Assembly: GCA_051004735.1 (NCBI GenBank)
Contig: JBPCKA010000075.1
Span: 1 to 64,000 of the forward strand
Length of the DNA stretch: 64,000 nucleotides
Reading direction: 5' to 3'
Origin: Euzebya sp051004735
Lineage (GTDB): Bacteria > Actinomycetota > Nitriliruptoria > Euzebyales > Euzebyaceae
Shown: piece after piece, positions 26,968-34,548 of the stretch
Layout of the letters: every line of letters starts with the position of its first letter
How positions within the stretch are numbered: the first letter of the stretch is position 1
Notes under the pieces: generated by a model
What the model was told of the DNA's origin: nothing
Databases searched by the model: none
Seen by the model: only the letters and a program-made list of their open reading frames with translations
Position numbers and translations under genes: made by a program

Positions 26968-27447
26968 TCAGCCTGTGGCGTGCGGTTCCTCGTCGCCCTG
27001 GGTCTTGCCAGGTGGCGCGGTCTTTGCACCCGCGAAGGACCGGTAGACCTCCAACAGCGCATGGCGCTGGGTCTCGTTGAGGGTCGGGTCGGCCATGATG
27101 GCTGCGGGAAGGTCACCCTCGCGTTCTTCGAGGATGCCGGCCTTCACATACAGGGTTTCGGCACTGATTCGCAGGGCCTTGGCCAGGGCCTGCAGGATCT
27201 CGGCGGACGGCTTGCGCAGTCCACGCTCGATCTGAGACAGGTAGGGGTTGCTGACGCCGGCACGCTTTGCCAGGTTGCGGCCCGACAGTTTCGCGTGCTC
27301 ACGTTGTTCTCGAATGAACGACCCCAACTCACGAACCCGACGGTCGGCCTCGCTGGTGGCCTCACGCACCGTCTGCTCAGCGGCTTCGGTGACGTCGCTG
27401 ACGGTCTCCCTGGCTGCGTTGAGGGCCTTCTTAGGATCGACCATCAT
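26968..27447 (-). CDS. XRE-family regulator paired with hbhA
   Basis: A 159-residue cytoplasmic DNA-binding protein: helical N-terminal segment (about 45 residues), then a Cro/CI HTH (SGRNLAKRAGVSNPYLSQIE, RGLRKPSAEILQALAKAL) and a C-terminal tail. The ATG at 27447 follows AGGAGGTGA by 5-8 bases, which decides the start; an open extension to 27546 has no RBS. It is the likely orthologue of Rv0474, regulator of hbhA. Dyad-rich DNA upstream (27473-27550) may be its own operator. Confidence 0.9.
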   Translation of the reverse strand: MMVDPKKALNAARETVSDVTEAAEQTVREATSEADRRVRELGSFIREQREHAKLSGRNLAKRAGVSNPYLSQIERGLRKPSAEILQALAKALRISAETLYVKAGILEEREGDLPAAIMADPTLNETQRHALLEVYRSFAGAKTAPPGKTQGDEEPHATG

Positions 27448-27573
27448 CTCCGTCACCTCCTGGTGTTCGGTTGCTGTGCTTGCTGTACTATAAATAACGT
27501 TAGCAGCTGCAAGCACTGCGTGCAATGCCGTACAGGATGTACACATCGTACGTTTTACGGCTAGGATGGGCGT
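27448..27573. promoter_or_regulatory. Divergent promoter region with dense dyads
   Basis: This 126-base AT-richer spacer serves the XRE regulator (minus) and the toxin-antitoxin-like pair (plus). GTGCTTGC (27476-27483) is matched by its inverse GCAAGCAC (27509-27516), and CTGTAC/GTACAG and TGTACA elements flank them. A minus-strand TATAGT candidate -10 lies between. On the plus strand TAGGAT (27562-27567) ends 6 bases before the ATG at 27574, a leaderless arrangement. Confidence 0.45.
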
Positions 27574-27984
27574 ATGAGCACGCTGTTGACCACGACGCAG
27601 GTCCGCGACTCGTTCGCGGACACCTTGGACCGCGCCGGCCGGGGGCTCCCCGTCGGTATCGACCGGCGCCTAGGGGTGATCGCGCTGCTGCCCGCCGGGC
27701 GGCTCGCAGAGGCACTGCGTTCCTCCACGCTGGTGCCGCGTCCAGAGCTCTTCTGCGAGGAGGGGGTGTGGGTCGCCTCGATCCCCGATGCGCCCGTGGC
27801 GGCGGAGGCTGGTGACATGGAGGCAGCCATCGACGAGCTGGTCGAGGCACTGCGTGAGTTCGCCGATGACTGGTCCGCCCGGCTGCACACCGCCCCGAAC
27901 CACGCCCGCTGGTGGGCACTCGTGCAGATGGTGTCGTTCAGCACCGACGAACAGCTCAAGAACTGGGTGACCAGGACCGGATGA
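27574..27984 (+). CDS. Antitoxin-like protein (prevent-host-death family style)
   Basis: The N-terminus (MSTLLTTTQVRDSFADTLDR) has the look of Phd/YefM antitoxins, which bind DNA and neutralise a toxin, but the usual following segment is altered (PVGIDRRLGVIALLPAGRL). The C-terminal half is acidic and helical (EAGDMEAAIDELVEAL). 136 residues; start ATG at 27574 is probably leaderless. Its stop overlaps the next gene (ATGA). Upstream order antitoxin-toxin and overlap are typical of a type II toxin-antitoxin module; the assignment is by pattern only. Confidence 0.65.
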   Translation: MSTLLTTTQVRDSFADTLDRAGRGLPVGIDRRLGVIALLPAGRLAEALRSSTLVPRPELFCEEGVWVASIPDAPVAAEAGDMEAAIDELVEALREFADDWSARLHTAPNHARWWALVQMVSFSTDEQLKNWVTRTG

Positions 27985-28412
27985 CCAACTGGACCACCGC
28001 GACCCGCAAGGACCACCTGCGCTTCTGTGAGGTCGAGGGTTGGACGGAGGTCCGCAACGCCAAGGGCAGCACCGGGTCGCACCACATCACGCTCGAGCTG
28101 GCCCTCCACGATGGCGAGATGTTGGCCACCCGTGTCTCCCACCCCCCGGACCGCACCGACTACAGCAGGGGCCTGTGGACCCGGATCCTGCGCGACCAAC
28201 TCCAGGTGACCGACGCGCAGTTCTGGGCTACGGTCAACGACGGGGTCCCGTCGGATCGTTCGAGCGAGGAGCCAGATGGTGGGGGAAGGCTCCCGGCGGA
28301 GATCGCATGGATGCTCCGTACCCGTGTCGGACTCGCCGAATCCGAGATCGCCGAGATGAGCAAGGACCAGGCGGTAGAAAGGCTCAACAGGTTCTGGGCC
28401 GAAGGGTCCTGA
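27981..28412 (+). CDS. Putative toxin-like partner of the antitoxin
   Basis: The 143-residue protein starts at ATG 27981 within the antitoxin stop. Its core (DHLRFCEVEGWTEVRN, STGSHHITLELALHDGEML, TRVSHPPDRTDYSRGLW, ILRDQLQVTDAQFW) resembles actinobacterial proteins annotated as cytotoxic translational repressor of a toxin-antitoxin system. Conserved-looking residues are the HH of GSHHIT, the RxSHP segment and Trp residues. The C-terminal 45 residues form an added helical tail. Toxicity is not demonstrated. Confidence 0.6.
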   Translation: MTNWTTATRKDHLRFCEVEGWTEVRNAKGSTGSHHITLELALHDGEMLATRVSHPPDRTDYSRGLWTRILRDQLQVTDAQFWATVNDGVPSDRSSEEPDGGGRLPAEIAWMLRTRVGLAESEIAEMSKDQAVERLNRFWAEGS

Positions 28413-28499
28413 CCCATTTGAGCCGCTCTGACAGCGCCGGGCCAGGCGACCTGCCGGCGATAACACAGTTGCCGCAGAACACCCGGCGCCCCGACGCAC

Positions 28500-29489
28500 T
28501 CAGCTCAGGCCAAACTCCGCGGTGACAAAGGAGGCGATACCGGGGGTGGCCGTGATGTGTCCCTGAAGCTGATCGCCGCCAAAGACTGGCGTACGAAGTA
28601 GGTCGGTCGGGACGACCGCCCCAAGCGCGTGAAGGACGGCAGCTGCCAGCGGTCCCGCCGCTCGGTCGCCGCCGTCCAGGACCTTCACCGACACACCCAG
28701 GGGGCCGTGGGTGGGATGCGAGAAACCGCACGCCATGACCCCATCCGCACCGCGTTTGGCCACCACCCGGGCGTCGTTGAACATCAGATCGGTGTCGGAC
28801 AGGCCGGGCCCCCCGATCAGTTCAGGATAGGTCAGCATGGCATCGCGGACGGCCGCGAGTCCGGGTTCTTTCCCGGCATGAAGGCGCGCGAATCCCCGGG
28901 CCAGGGCAGTGCTTGAGCACCTCCACGCTGGTGCGCCGCACCCATCGATGCCCGGTCCTTCCGGTGGCTCGCCCAGTACCTCCTGCAGGACGCGTTGGAT
29001 ACGTGACTGCAACGGTGAGTCCGGATCCAGATAGCTGGCGGCATCCCCACCGGTGGTGTGCGCCCACAGCATCGCGGCGTGCTTCCCCGAGCAGTTGTGC
29101 GACAACGTGGTCTTCGCCTGGAGACTGGCCCGAACCTCCTCATCCAGCGGCCAACTGGGCGGGCACCGTAACGCGCTCTCATCCAGGTTCGCATCAGCCA
29201 GTAGCGCCGCGGCCTCGACTTGGTGGGTGTCGCTGCCGCTGTGGCTGGCGCTGGCCATGGCCAGTTGGACTGGGTTCATGTCGACCCCTGCCTGAGCCAG
29301 CTGTTCCCGAATGGCAACGGCCTGCAGCGGCTTCAAGGACGATCGAGGGTAGATCCGTGCATCGGGTGCCCCACTGACGGTGATGGGGTCGCCGTGCGGG
29401 GGGCACACGACCACCGTGGCGTGATGGACGGACTCCACGACCCCGCCGCGGGTGACGACGACGGCCGGCTGATCGGCCTGTTGGGACAT
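28500..29489 (-). CDS. L-asparaginase (asparaginase II, Rhizobium type)
   Basis: Hydrolyses asparagine to aspartate and ammonia. It belongs to the serine-lysine group unrelated to E. coli AnsB: SxxK motif in YPRSSLKPLQAV, ASHSGSDTHQ, HNCSGKHAAMLW and GIDGCGAPAW are all present in 329 residues. It begins 6 bases after the RsiG-like gene and is likely cotranscribed with it. Confidence 0.9.
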   Translation of the reverse strand: MSQQADQPAVVVTRGGVVESVHHATVVVCPPHGDPITVSGAPDARIYPRSSLKPLQAVAIREQLAQAGVDMNPVQLAMASASHSGSDTHQVEAAALLADANLDESALRCPPSWPLDEEVRASLQAKTTLSHNCSGKHAAMLWAHTTGGDAASYLDPDSPLQSRIQRVLQEVLGEPPEGPGIDGCGAPAWRCSSTALARGFARLHAGKEPGLAAVRDAMLTYPELIGGPGLSDTDLMFNDARVVAKRGADGVMACGFSHPTHGPLGVSVKVLDGGDRAAGPLAAAVLHALGAVVPTDLLRTPVFGGDQLQGHITATPGIASFVTAEFGLS

Positions 29490-29495
29490 CGACGG

Positions 29496-30047
29496 TCAGG
29501 GGGAGGGTCGGGGTACGACCTCGTGGACTGATGCCGCGCCGTCTCGGTACCGTGCGATGAGTTCTGACTGCAGGCGGTCCAGGTGATCCAGAACCGTTCG
29601 CCTCATGGCCGAGATCGCCTCTTCCTCCTGCGCCAGTCTGGTGACCACCGTGACCAACTCGTCGTCGGTCAGATCGGGCAGGCGACTGAGTGGAACCTCA
29701 TCAAGCACTCGATCCCCACGCCGACGGCCCAGAGGCCCCGACGGTGAATAGATCTCCGCGTTTCCGACCGAGCGAACCGGGCCGCCTGAGGGTTGGTCGG
29801 CAAGGATCTGGCTCAAGGTCGTGACAAGCGACGATTCCGTGCCGGAGCCCCGGCGGTGTAGTTCTGCCTTAGCGATGTCCAACTGTCCGTGGAGCAGCCG
29901 TCGGGCGTAGGACAGCCTGGCTTCCTCCTCGCGACAGTCATCACGCATGGACCGAACCTCCGCAGGGGTCCGTGAGGCAAGCGAATCCAAGAAGTCATCG
30001 CTGATCACGCGGTCGATGCGCCGGCGGAACGGTTCTGAATCGGTCAT
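29496..30047 (-). CDS. rsiG: RsiG/AmfC-like anti-sigma factor
   Basis: Streptomyces RsiG binds two cyclic di-GMP and sequesters the sigma factor WhiG through two copies of E(x3)S(x2)R(x3)Q(x3)D. Here two helical repeats are recognisable: EEARLSYARRLLHGQLD (about 40-56) and EEEAISAMRRTVLDHLD. Both keep E, S, R and D at the right spacing, but the Gln is His in the first and Leu in the second. The 183-residue length fits. Whether it still binds the nucleotide is open. Operon with asparaginase. Confidence 0.75.
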   Translation of the reverse strand: MTDSEPFRRRIDRVISDDFLDSLASRTPAEVRSMRDDCREEEARLSYARRLLHGQLDIAKAELHRRGSGTESSLVTTLSQILADQPSGGPVRSVGNAEIYSPSGPLGRRRGDRVLDEVPLSRLPDLTDDELVTVVTRLAQEEEAISAMRRTVLDHLDRLQSELIARYRDGAASVHEVVPRPSP

Positions 30048-30182
30048 GGCCCGTCGTTACTCTACCGACATAACGCGGCTGCGACGGGATAGGGGTTCAC
30101 CGGGTCGCCGTCGGCGGGGTGGAACTGCCAAAGCTTGAGTCCACGGATCAGGACGGTGGCAAGAAGTGCCTGCGGGACCGCT

Positions 30183-30707
30183 TCAGGCGCGGGTGATCCC
30201 GGCATCGCCTGGCATCAGCGGTCGGCGGTCAAGGCTGGCGAACCTCTGGATGTCCTCCTCGATCTGGGCCAAAGCCGCCGCGCGGTCGCGGAAACCTTCG
30301 ACAGTCACCCGCTTGCGTTCCAGATCCTTGTAGACGCTGAAGAAGTGCTGCACCTCGTCCAGGACGTGCGGCGGCAGATCCTTCAGGTCACCAACCTGCG
30401 CCCACCGCGGGTCCGCATCGGCGACCGTGATGATCTTGGCATCCCGCCCCTTGTCATCGGTCATATCGAAGACGCCCACCACCCGTCCGGTGATCGTGCA
30501 GCCGGGAAACGTGGGCTCGCCCAACAGCACCAATGCGTCAAGCGGATCGTTGTCACCTGACCAGGTATTCGGGATGAACCCGTAGTCGCCGGGATAATGC
30601 ACCGAGGAGAACAACATCCGGTCAAGCCGAAATCCGCCGCTGTGGTGGTCCCACTCGTATTTGTTTCGAGAGCCGTTGGGGATTTCCACGAAGACCTCTA
30701 CCGTCAT
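30183..30707 (-). CDS. ppa: Inorganic pyrophosphatase (family I)
   Basis: Mg-dependent hydrolysis of pyrophosphate, driving biosynthetic reactions forward. Visible: FVEIPNGSRNKYEWD, HYPGDYGFIPNT and the signature DNDPLDALVLL with its metal-binding Asp residues; 174 residues as in the family. GGAGGT lies 4-5 bases before the ATG. Not overlapped by neighbours. Confidence 0.97.
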   Translation of the reverse strand: MTVEVFVEIPNGSRNKYEWDHHSGGFRLDRMLFSSVHYPGDYGFIPNTWSGDNDPLDALVLLGEPTFPGCTITGRVVGVFDMTDDKGRDAKIITVADADPRWAQVGDLKDLPPHVLDEVQHFFSVYKDLERKRVTVEGFRDRAAALAQIEEDIQRFASLDRRPLMPGDAGITRA

Positions 30708-30768
30708 TGCACCTCCATGTCACCGTTGGGATGGGCCCGGTTGCGATGCATGACCCGGCTCGGCCGGG

Positions 30769-31674
30769 TCAGGCCCCGGGCTGCTCCACCCCTGAGCCAA
30801 CCCTCGACCCGACGGTCACGGTGGAGCCGTCGTCGGCCATGATCGTGGCAGGCAGGTCGCCATCTGACAGTGGGATCATGGCCAGTCCGACCCAGCCACC
30901 TTGTGGCAGGCTGGCCGCACTGGTGACCTGGCCCGGCCGACGGCCTTCGCCAAGCGATGCACCGGGGGTCAGTGAGCCCGAGCTCGACACGACCGCAAGG
31001 GCACGGCGGGGCCGACCCAGGTTGTAGATCTTCGCGATGGATTCCTGCCCCGGGTAGCAGCCTTTGCGCAGGTGGACATGGGTCGGCAGCAGACCCAGTT
31101 CCTGGGTTCGACCCTGGCTGATCTCCTGATCCCAGGCGGGTCGTCCGGACTGGATGCGCCACCGTTCCCAATCATCTGCTTGGGCTGCGGGCAGGCCGAG
31201 TTCAGCGACCCGCTCGGTGACCCAGTCGGCCGGACCCAACAGATCAACGCCGCCGTCACGATCACGGATCACCATGCCCGGGCCGTGCGGTGCTGCCGTC
31301 ATCGGCGCGGTGCGCGCCCCGGGGGCATCCACCGTGCCAGGCCCGCGAATGCTGGCGACCAGCCAGGCCCCAGTCTGGTCGCTGACGTCGACCTGCATCA
31401 TGAACCGGAAGCGATCCAGGCGCTCTGCGGTCTGACCCGCCACCGAGAGCGGCATGATCAGGAAGACCGCCTCGGCGTGGATCACCGCGGTGCCCGCCGC
31501 CAGGTGGTTGCCCTTGGCGTCCAGGTAGAGGAAGTCCGCGACCGTTCCGGGCGTCACGGACTCAAAGTCCTGACTCAACAGTGAGTGCAGGTAGCCGAGC
31601 CGGTCGTGACCGGCCACCTTCACGACCCCATCGGGCCGGACATGGACAGCGGTTTCGTCTGTGAGCAGCGACAT
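30769..31674 (-). CDS. YgfZ/GcvT-like folate-binding Fe-S maturation protein
   Basis: The family uses tetrahydrofolate in maintaining certain Fe-S enzymes. The diagnostic motif KGCYPGQE is present (LRKGCYPGQESIAKIYNLG), with the DFLYLDAKGNHLAAGTAVI block near the front. 301 residues from ATG 31674; a TAGCCT box ends 8 bases upstream, so the mRNA may be leaderless. The open frame to 31788 lacks a plausible start. Divergent from the zwf leader. Confidence 0.9.
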   Translation of the reverse strand: MSLLTDETAVHVRPDGVVKVAGHDRLGYLHSLLSQDFESVTPGTVADFLYLDAKGNHLAAGTAVIHAEAVFLIMPLSVAGQTAERLDRFRFMMQVDVSDQTGAWLVASIRGPGTVDAPGARTAPMTAAPHGPGMVIRDRDGGVDLLGPADWVTERVAELGLPAAQADDWERWRIQSGRPAWDQEISQGRTQELGLLPTHVHLRKGCYPGQESIAKIYNLGRPRRALAVVSSSGSLTPGASLGEGRRPGQVTSAASLPQGGWVGLAMIPLSDGDLPATIMADDGSTVTVGSRVGSGVEQPGA

Positions 31675-31773
31675 CCACCACGAGGCTATGCGGGGAGGGC
31701 TGATATGTCTGGCTGGACGGCCGAGACGCCGTCCTTGCGGTCCAGTGGTGTCCTCGGACGGCTGCCGTCCAGC

Positions 31774-31955
31774 TACACTGCGACCCACGACGAAAGGAGG
31801 TGGTCCAACTCAATGGATCACCCGCCTGAGGTTTGTGGGATCTGGTCACACCCGCCAGTACGGCCCGGCAATGCCAGGCCGTCAGTACGGAACCGACGAG
31901 CGTGGATGCCAGAAATCGACACCGCCCGGGCCACTGGTCCGGGCGGTGTTGTGTT
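31774..31955 (+). ncRNA. zwf leader RNA with extended anti-16S match and terminator hairpin
   Basis: A TACACT box (31774-31779) could start a transcript near 31786. Bases 31792-31806 (GAAAGGAGGTGGTCC) pair with the 3' end of 16S rRNA over 15 positions, one of them G.U. An ATG at 31813 opens a 78-codon frame that runs through a hairpin at 31919-31949 and into zwf out of frame. The stretch may be an attenuator, a leader peptide or a separate small RNA. The transcript is inferred. Confidence 0.4.
31919..31949 (+). terminator. Perfect hairpin before zwf
   Basis: ACACCGCCCGG (31919-31929) pairs with CCGGGCGGTGT (31939-31949) around a 9-base loop, followed by a U/G-rich tail (TGTGTT). It sits 48 bases before the zwf start and could end the leader transcript or act in attenuation. 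Confidence 0.65.
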
Positions 31956-31996
31956 CCAGGGTTGCAACGGGACTCGTTGTAGGGAAGGTTGCTGTC

Positions 31997-33451
31997 ATGA
32001 ACTCCCAGGTCGTGCCCGAGGATGCGGTCATCGTGGTTTTCGGCGGTAACGGTGACCTCTCCAAGCGAAAGTTGTTGCCGGCCTTCTGGGATCTGTTCCA
32101 GACGGGATTGATGCCGCAACGCTGGCGGCTGATCGGGACCTCTCGTTCGGAGATGCCCGACAGCGACTTCGTGGACCTCGTCCGCGAGAGCATTGAGGAG
32201 TTTGGGCGAGGGGTGTCTGATGACGTCGCGTTCTCCGACTTCGCCGACCATCTGCGCTACCGCGGTGGCACGTTCGACGCGCAGGACACCGGTCGGGTCA
32301 GTGACGCGGTGGCGGAAGCCGAGGCCGAGATCGGAGGGGAACCGCTGCGCCTGTTCTACCTGTCGGTGCCTCCCGTTGCCTTCGGGACCATCACCGAAGG
32401 ACTGGGTGCCTGCGGGCTGAACGAACGCGCCCGGGTGGTGTTCGAGAAGCCATTCGGGACCGATCCACAGTCGTTTGCCGAACTGGATCAGACGGTGCAC
32501 TCGGTGCTTGAGGAAGAGCAGATCTATCGCATCGATCACTTCCTGGGAAAAGAGGCGCTGCAGAACGTCCTGGCCCTGCGGTTCGCCAACGGCATGTTCG
32601 AACCGGTGTGGAACCGGCAGCACATCGACCACATCCAAATCGACGTGCCTGAATCAATCGGCATCGGCACACGCGCCGGCTTCTACGAACAAACCGGTGC
32701 GATGCGCGACATGATCGTCACCCACCTGTTCCAGGTGCTGAGCGTCATTGCGCTGGAACCGCCGGTGTCGCTTGAGCCCAAGCCCCTGATGGATGAGAAG
32801 GCCAAGGTGTTTGAGTCCATGGCTCTGCTGCAGCCGCAGGATGTGGTGTATGGCCAGTACGAGAGCTACACCAAGGCCGAGGGGGTCGATAAGGATTCGC
32901 AGACCGAGACCTTTGCGGCGGCGAAGGTGGAGATCGACAACTGGCGCTGGGCCGGAGTCCCGATATATCTGCGCACCGGCAAGCAGATGGCCGAAAAGCG
33001 TCAGACGGTCACGCTGGCGTTCAACCGGCCGCCACGGCAGATGTTCGCCGACCGGGGCCTGAAGGAGGACGGACAGGACCACCTGACCTTGGACATGTCC
33101 GGGGATCCGGGTTTCTCGATCTCCTTTCTGGCCAAGAAGCCAGGCCCTCGCCTGGAGTTGCAGGAAGCCTCGATGCGCTTCAGCTACGAACAGTCCTTCT
33201 TCAGCGGTCCCGATGCCAACGAGGCATCGCGCCTGGAGGCCTACGAGCGGCTGTTGCACGACGCGCTGATGGGCGACCGAACCCTGTTCACCAGAGCTGA
33301 CGGGATCGGTCGGACCTGGGACTTGGTCAAGCCAATCCTCGATTCCCCACCCAAGGTTCACCGCTATCCGGATGGCTCCTGGGGTCCGCCGGAAGCGACA
33401 GAGCTGATTGCTCCTCGACGGTGGCACCTTCCCGAGGATCACGACCACTAG
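31997..33451 (+). CDS. zwf: Glucose-6-phosphate 1-dehydrogenase
   Basis: First enzyme of the oxidative pentose phosphate pathway, making NADPH. Features: coenzyme loop VFGGNGDLSKRKLLPAF, the active-site motif YRIDHFLGKEALQN, and EKPFGTDPQSF. 484 residues from the ATG at 31997, which lies after GGGAAGG; the frame is open upstream to 31661 but covers the leader hairpin. pgl follows after 18 bases, so the two pathway steps are together. Confidence 0.96.
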   Translation: MNSQVVPEDAVIVVFGGNGDLSKRKLLPAFWDLFQTGLMPQRWRLIGTSRSEMPDSDFVDLVRESIEEFGRGVSDDVAFSDFADHLRYRGGTFDAQDTGRVSDAVAEAEAEIGGEPLRLFYLSVPPVAFGTITEGLGACGLNERARVVFEKPFGTDPQSFAELDQTVHSVLEEEQIYRIDHFLGKEALQNVLALRFANGMFEPVWNRQHIDHIQIDVPESIGIGTRAGFYEQTGAMRDMIVTHLFQVLSVIALEPPVSLEPKPLMDEKAKVFESMALLQPQDVVYGQYESYTKAEGVDKDSQTETFAAAKVEIDNWRWAGVPIYLRTGKQMAEKRQTVTLAFNRPPRQMFADRGLKEDGQDHLTLDMSGDPGFSISFLAKKPGPRLELQEASMRFSYEQSFFSGPDANEASRLEAYERLLHDALMGDRTLFTRADGIGRTWDLVKPILDSPPKVHRYPDGSWGPPEATELIAPRRWHLPEDHDH

Positions 33452-33469
33452 GGCCGGCACAGGGCCGCC

Positions 33470-34153
33470 ATGCACATCGACACCTTGCCCGACCCCGAAG
33501 CGGTGACCCGGCGCGTCGCCGAACTGATCATCCAACGGCTGGAGCAGGCGCTGGCCCTACGTTCACGCGCGGTGCTGGCGCTCAGCGGCGGCTCGACACC
33601 CAAGCCGTTGTACCGGCTGCTGGCCCGCGCACCGCTGGACTGGTCGTCCGTGCATCTGGTCCAGGTCGACGAACGGTTTGCCCCGCTGGGAGATGAGGCC
33701 CGCAATTACACCTCCCTCAAGGCTGACCTGATTGGCCCCACGGCAGTGGTGGGTCACCCGATGCCGGTCGCGGAGGACGCCCCGGTGCAGGAGTTGACCG
33801 CCGGGTACGCCGCTGCCCTGGATGGCTTGTGTGAGGGGATCATCGACGTGGTCCATCTGGGACTGGGCCAGGACGGACACACTGCCTCGCTGGTGCCGGG
33901 CGACCCCGCGCTGCAGGCTGCCGGCGGCGTGGCCGTGACCGCCTCGTATCAGGGCCATCGGCGTATGACCCTGACCGCACCGCTGATCAACACCGCCCGC
34001 ACGATCGTCTGGCAGATCGTCGGGAGCTTGAAACACGACGCCCTGCGCGACCTGTTGGCCGGCAGCGGGGACATCCCGGCGGGGTTGATCCGCCGTGAGC
34101 CCGACGTGTGGGTGGTCGCAGACGATGACGCAATGACCGGCTCAGCGATCTAG
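33470..34153 (+). CDS. pgl: 6-phosphogluconolactonase
   Basis: Hydrolyses 6-phosphogluconolactone made by Zwf. The DevB/Pgl pattern is clear: VLALSGGSTPKPLYRLL, VHLVQVDERFAP, ARNYTSLK, VVHLGLGQDGHTASLVPGD and MTLTAPLINTAR; 227 residues. Same operon as zwf. Confidence 0.94.
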   Translation: MHIDTLPDPEAVTRRVAELIIQRLEQALALRSRAVLALSGGSTPKPLYRLLARAPLDWSSVHLVQVDERFAPLGDEARNYTSLKADLIGPTAVVGHPMPVAEDAPVQELTAGYAAALDGLCEGIIDVVHLGLGQDGHTASLVPGDPALQAAGGVAVTASYQGHRRMTLTAPLINTARTIVWQIVGSLKHDALRDLLAGSGDIPAGLIRREPDVWVVADDDAMTGSAI

Positions 34154-34164
34154 GCTCGGGGACA

Positions 34165-34548
34165 ATGACACTGCCGGACGTGGGCCGCCGTGAGTTGTTG
34201 GTCGTCAAAGCGACCCATTGCCTGGACGATCCCGAGCGGGCGAACCTGGCCTGCAACATTGCCGCGGTGGGGGTGGCCAGTGGACTGACCGTGCACCTGT
34301 TTCTTGCCGTGGAGGGAGTGCGGTTGGCGCTGCCAGATGTGGGCGAGGGGTTGACGGTGCCTCACGCGCCGCCCATCAGCCAACTGTTGGACTCGGTCTA
34401 TGCCCTTGGCACCGTGACGGTCTGCGCCCCCTGTGCGGCCCGGCGTGATTTATCAGCTGAAGACTTCCGAGAGGCCACCATCATGGGTGGCTCCGCAGGG
34501 TTCGTGGAACTGGCCAGCCGGTTGGACGCCACGGTGCTGGTGTACTGA
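34165..34548 (+). CDS. DsrE-family protein with conserved cysteines
   Basis: A 127-residue DsrE/F-fold protein (LLVVKATHCLDDPERANLA; LTVHLFLAVEGVRLA). It keeps the canonical Cys region before the last helix (VTVCAPCAARRDL), unlike the three DsrE-like genes at 37-38 kb. DsrE-fold proteins carry persulfide sulfur or act in its transfer. It starts 11 bases after pgl. The last 96 bases overlap the PIG-L gene on the other strand. Confidence 0.8.
   Translation: MTLPDVGRRELLVVKATHCLDDPERANLACNIAAVGVASGLTVHLFLAVEGVRLALPDVGEGLTVPHAPPISQLLDSVYALGTVTVCAPCAARRDLSAEDFREATIMGGSAGFVELASRLDATVLVY

Noticed and set aside
31661..31996. Upstream extension of the zwf frame
   Set aside because: It crosses a terminator-like hairpin and a strong SD-like element; G6PDH homology begins just after the ATG at 31997.
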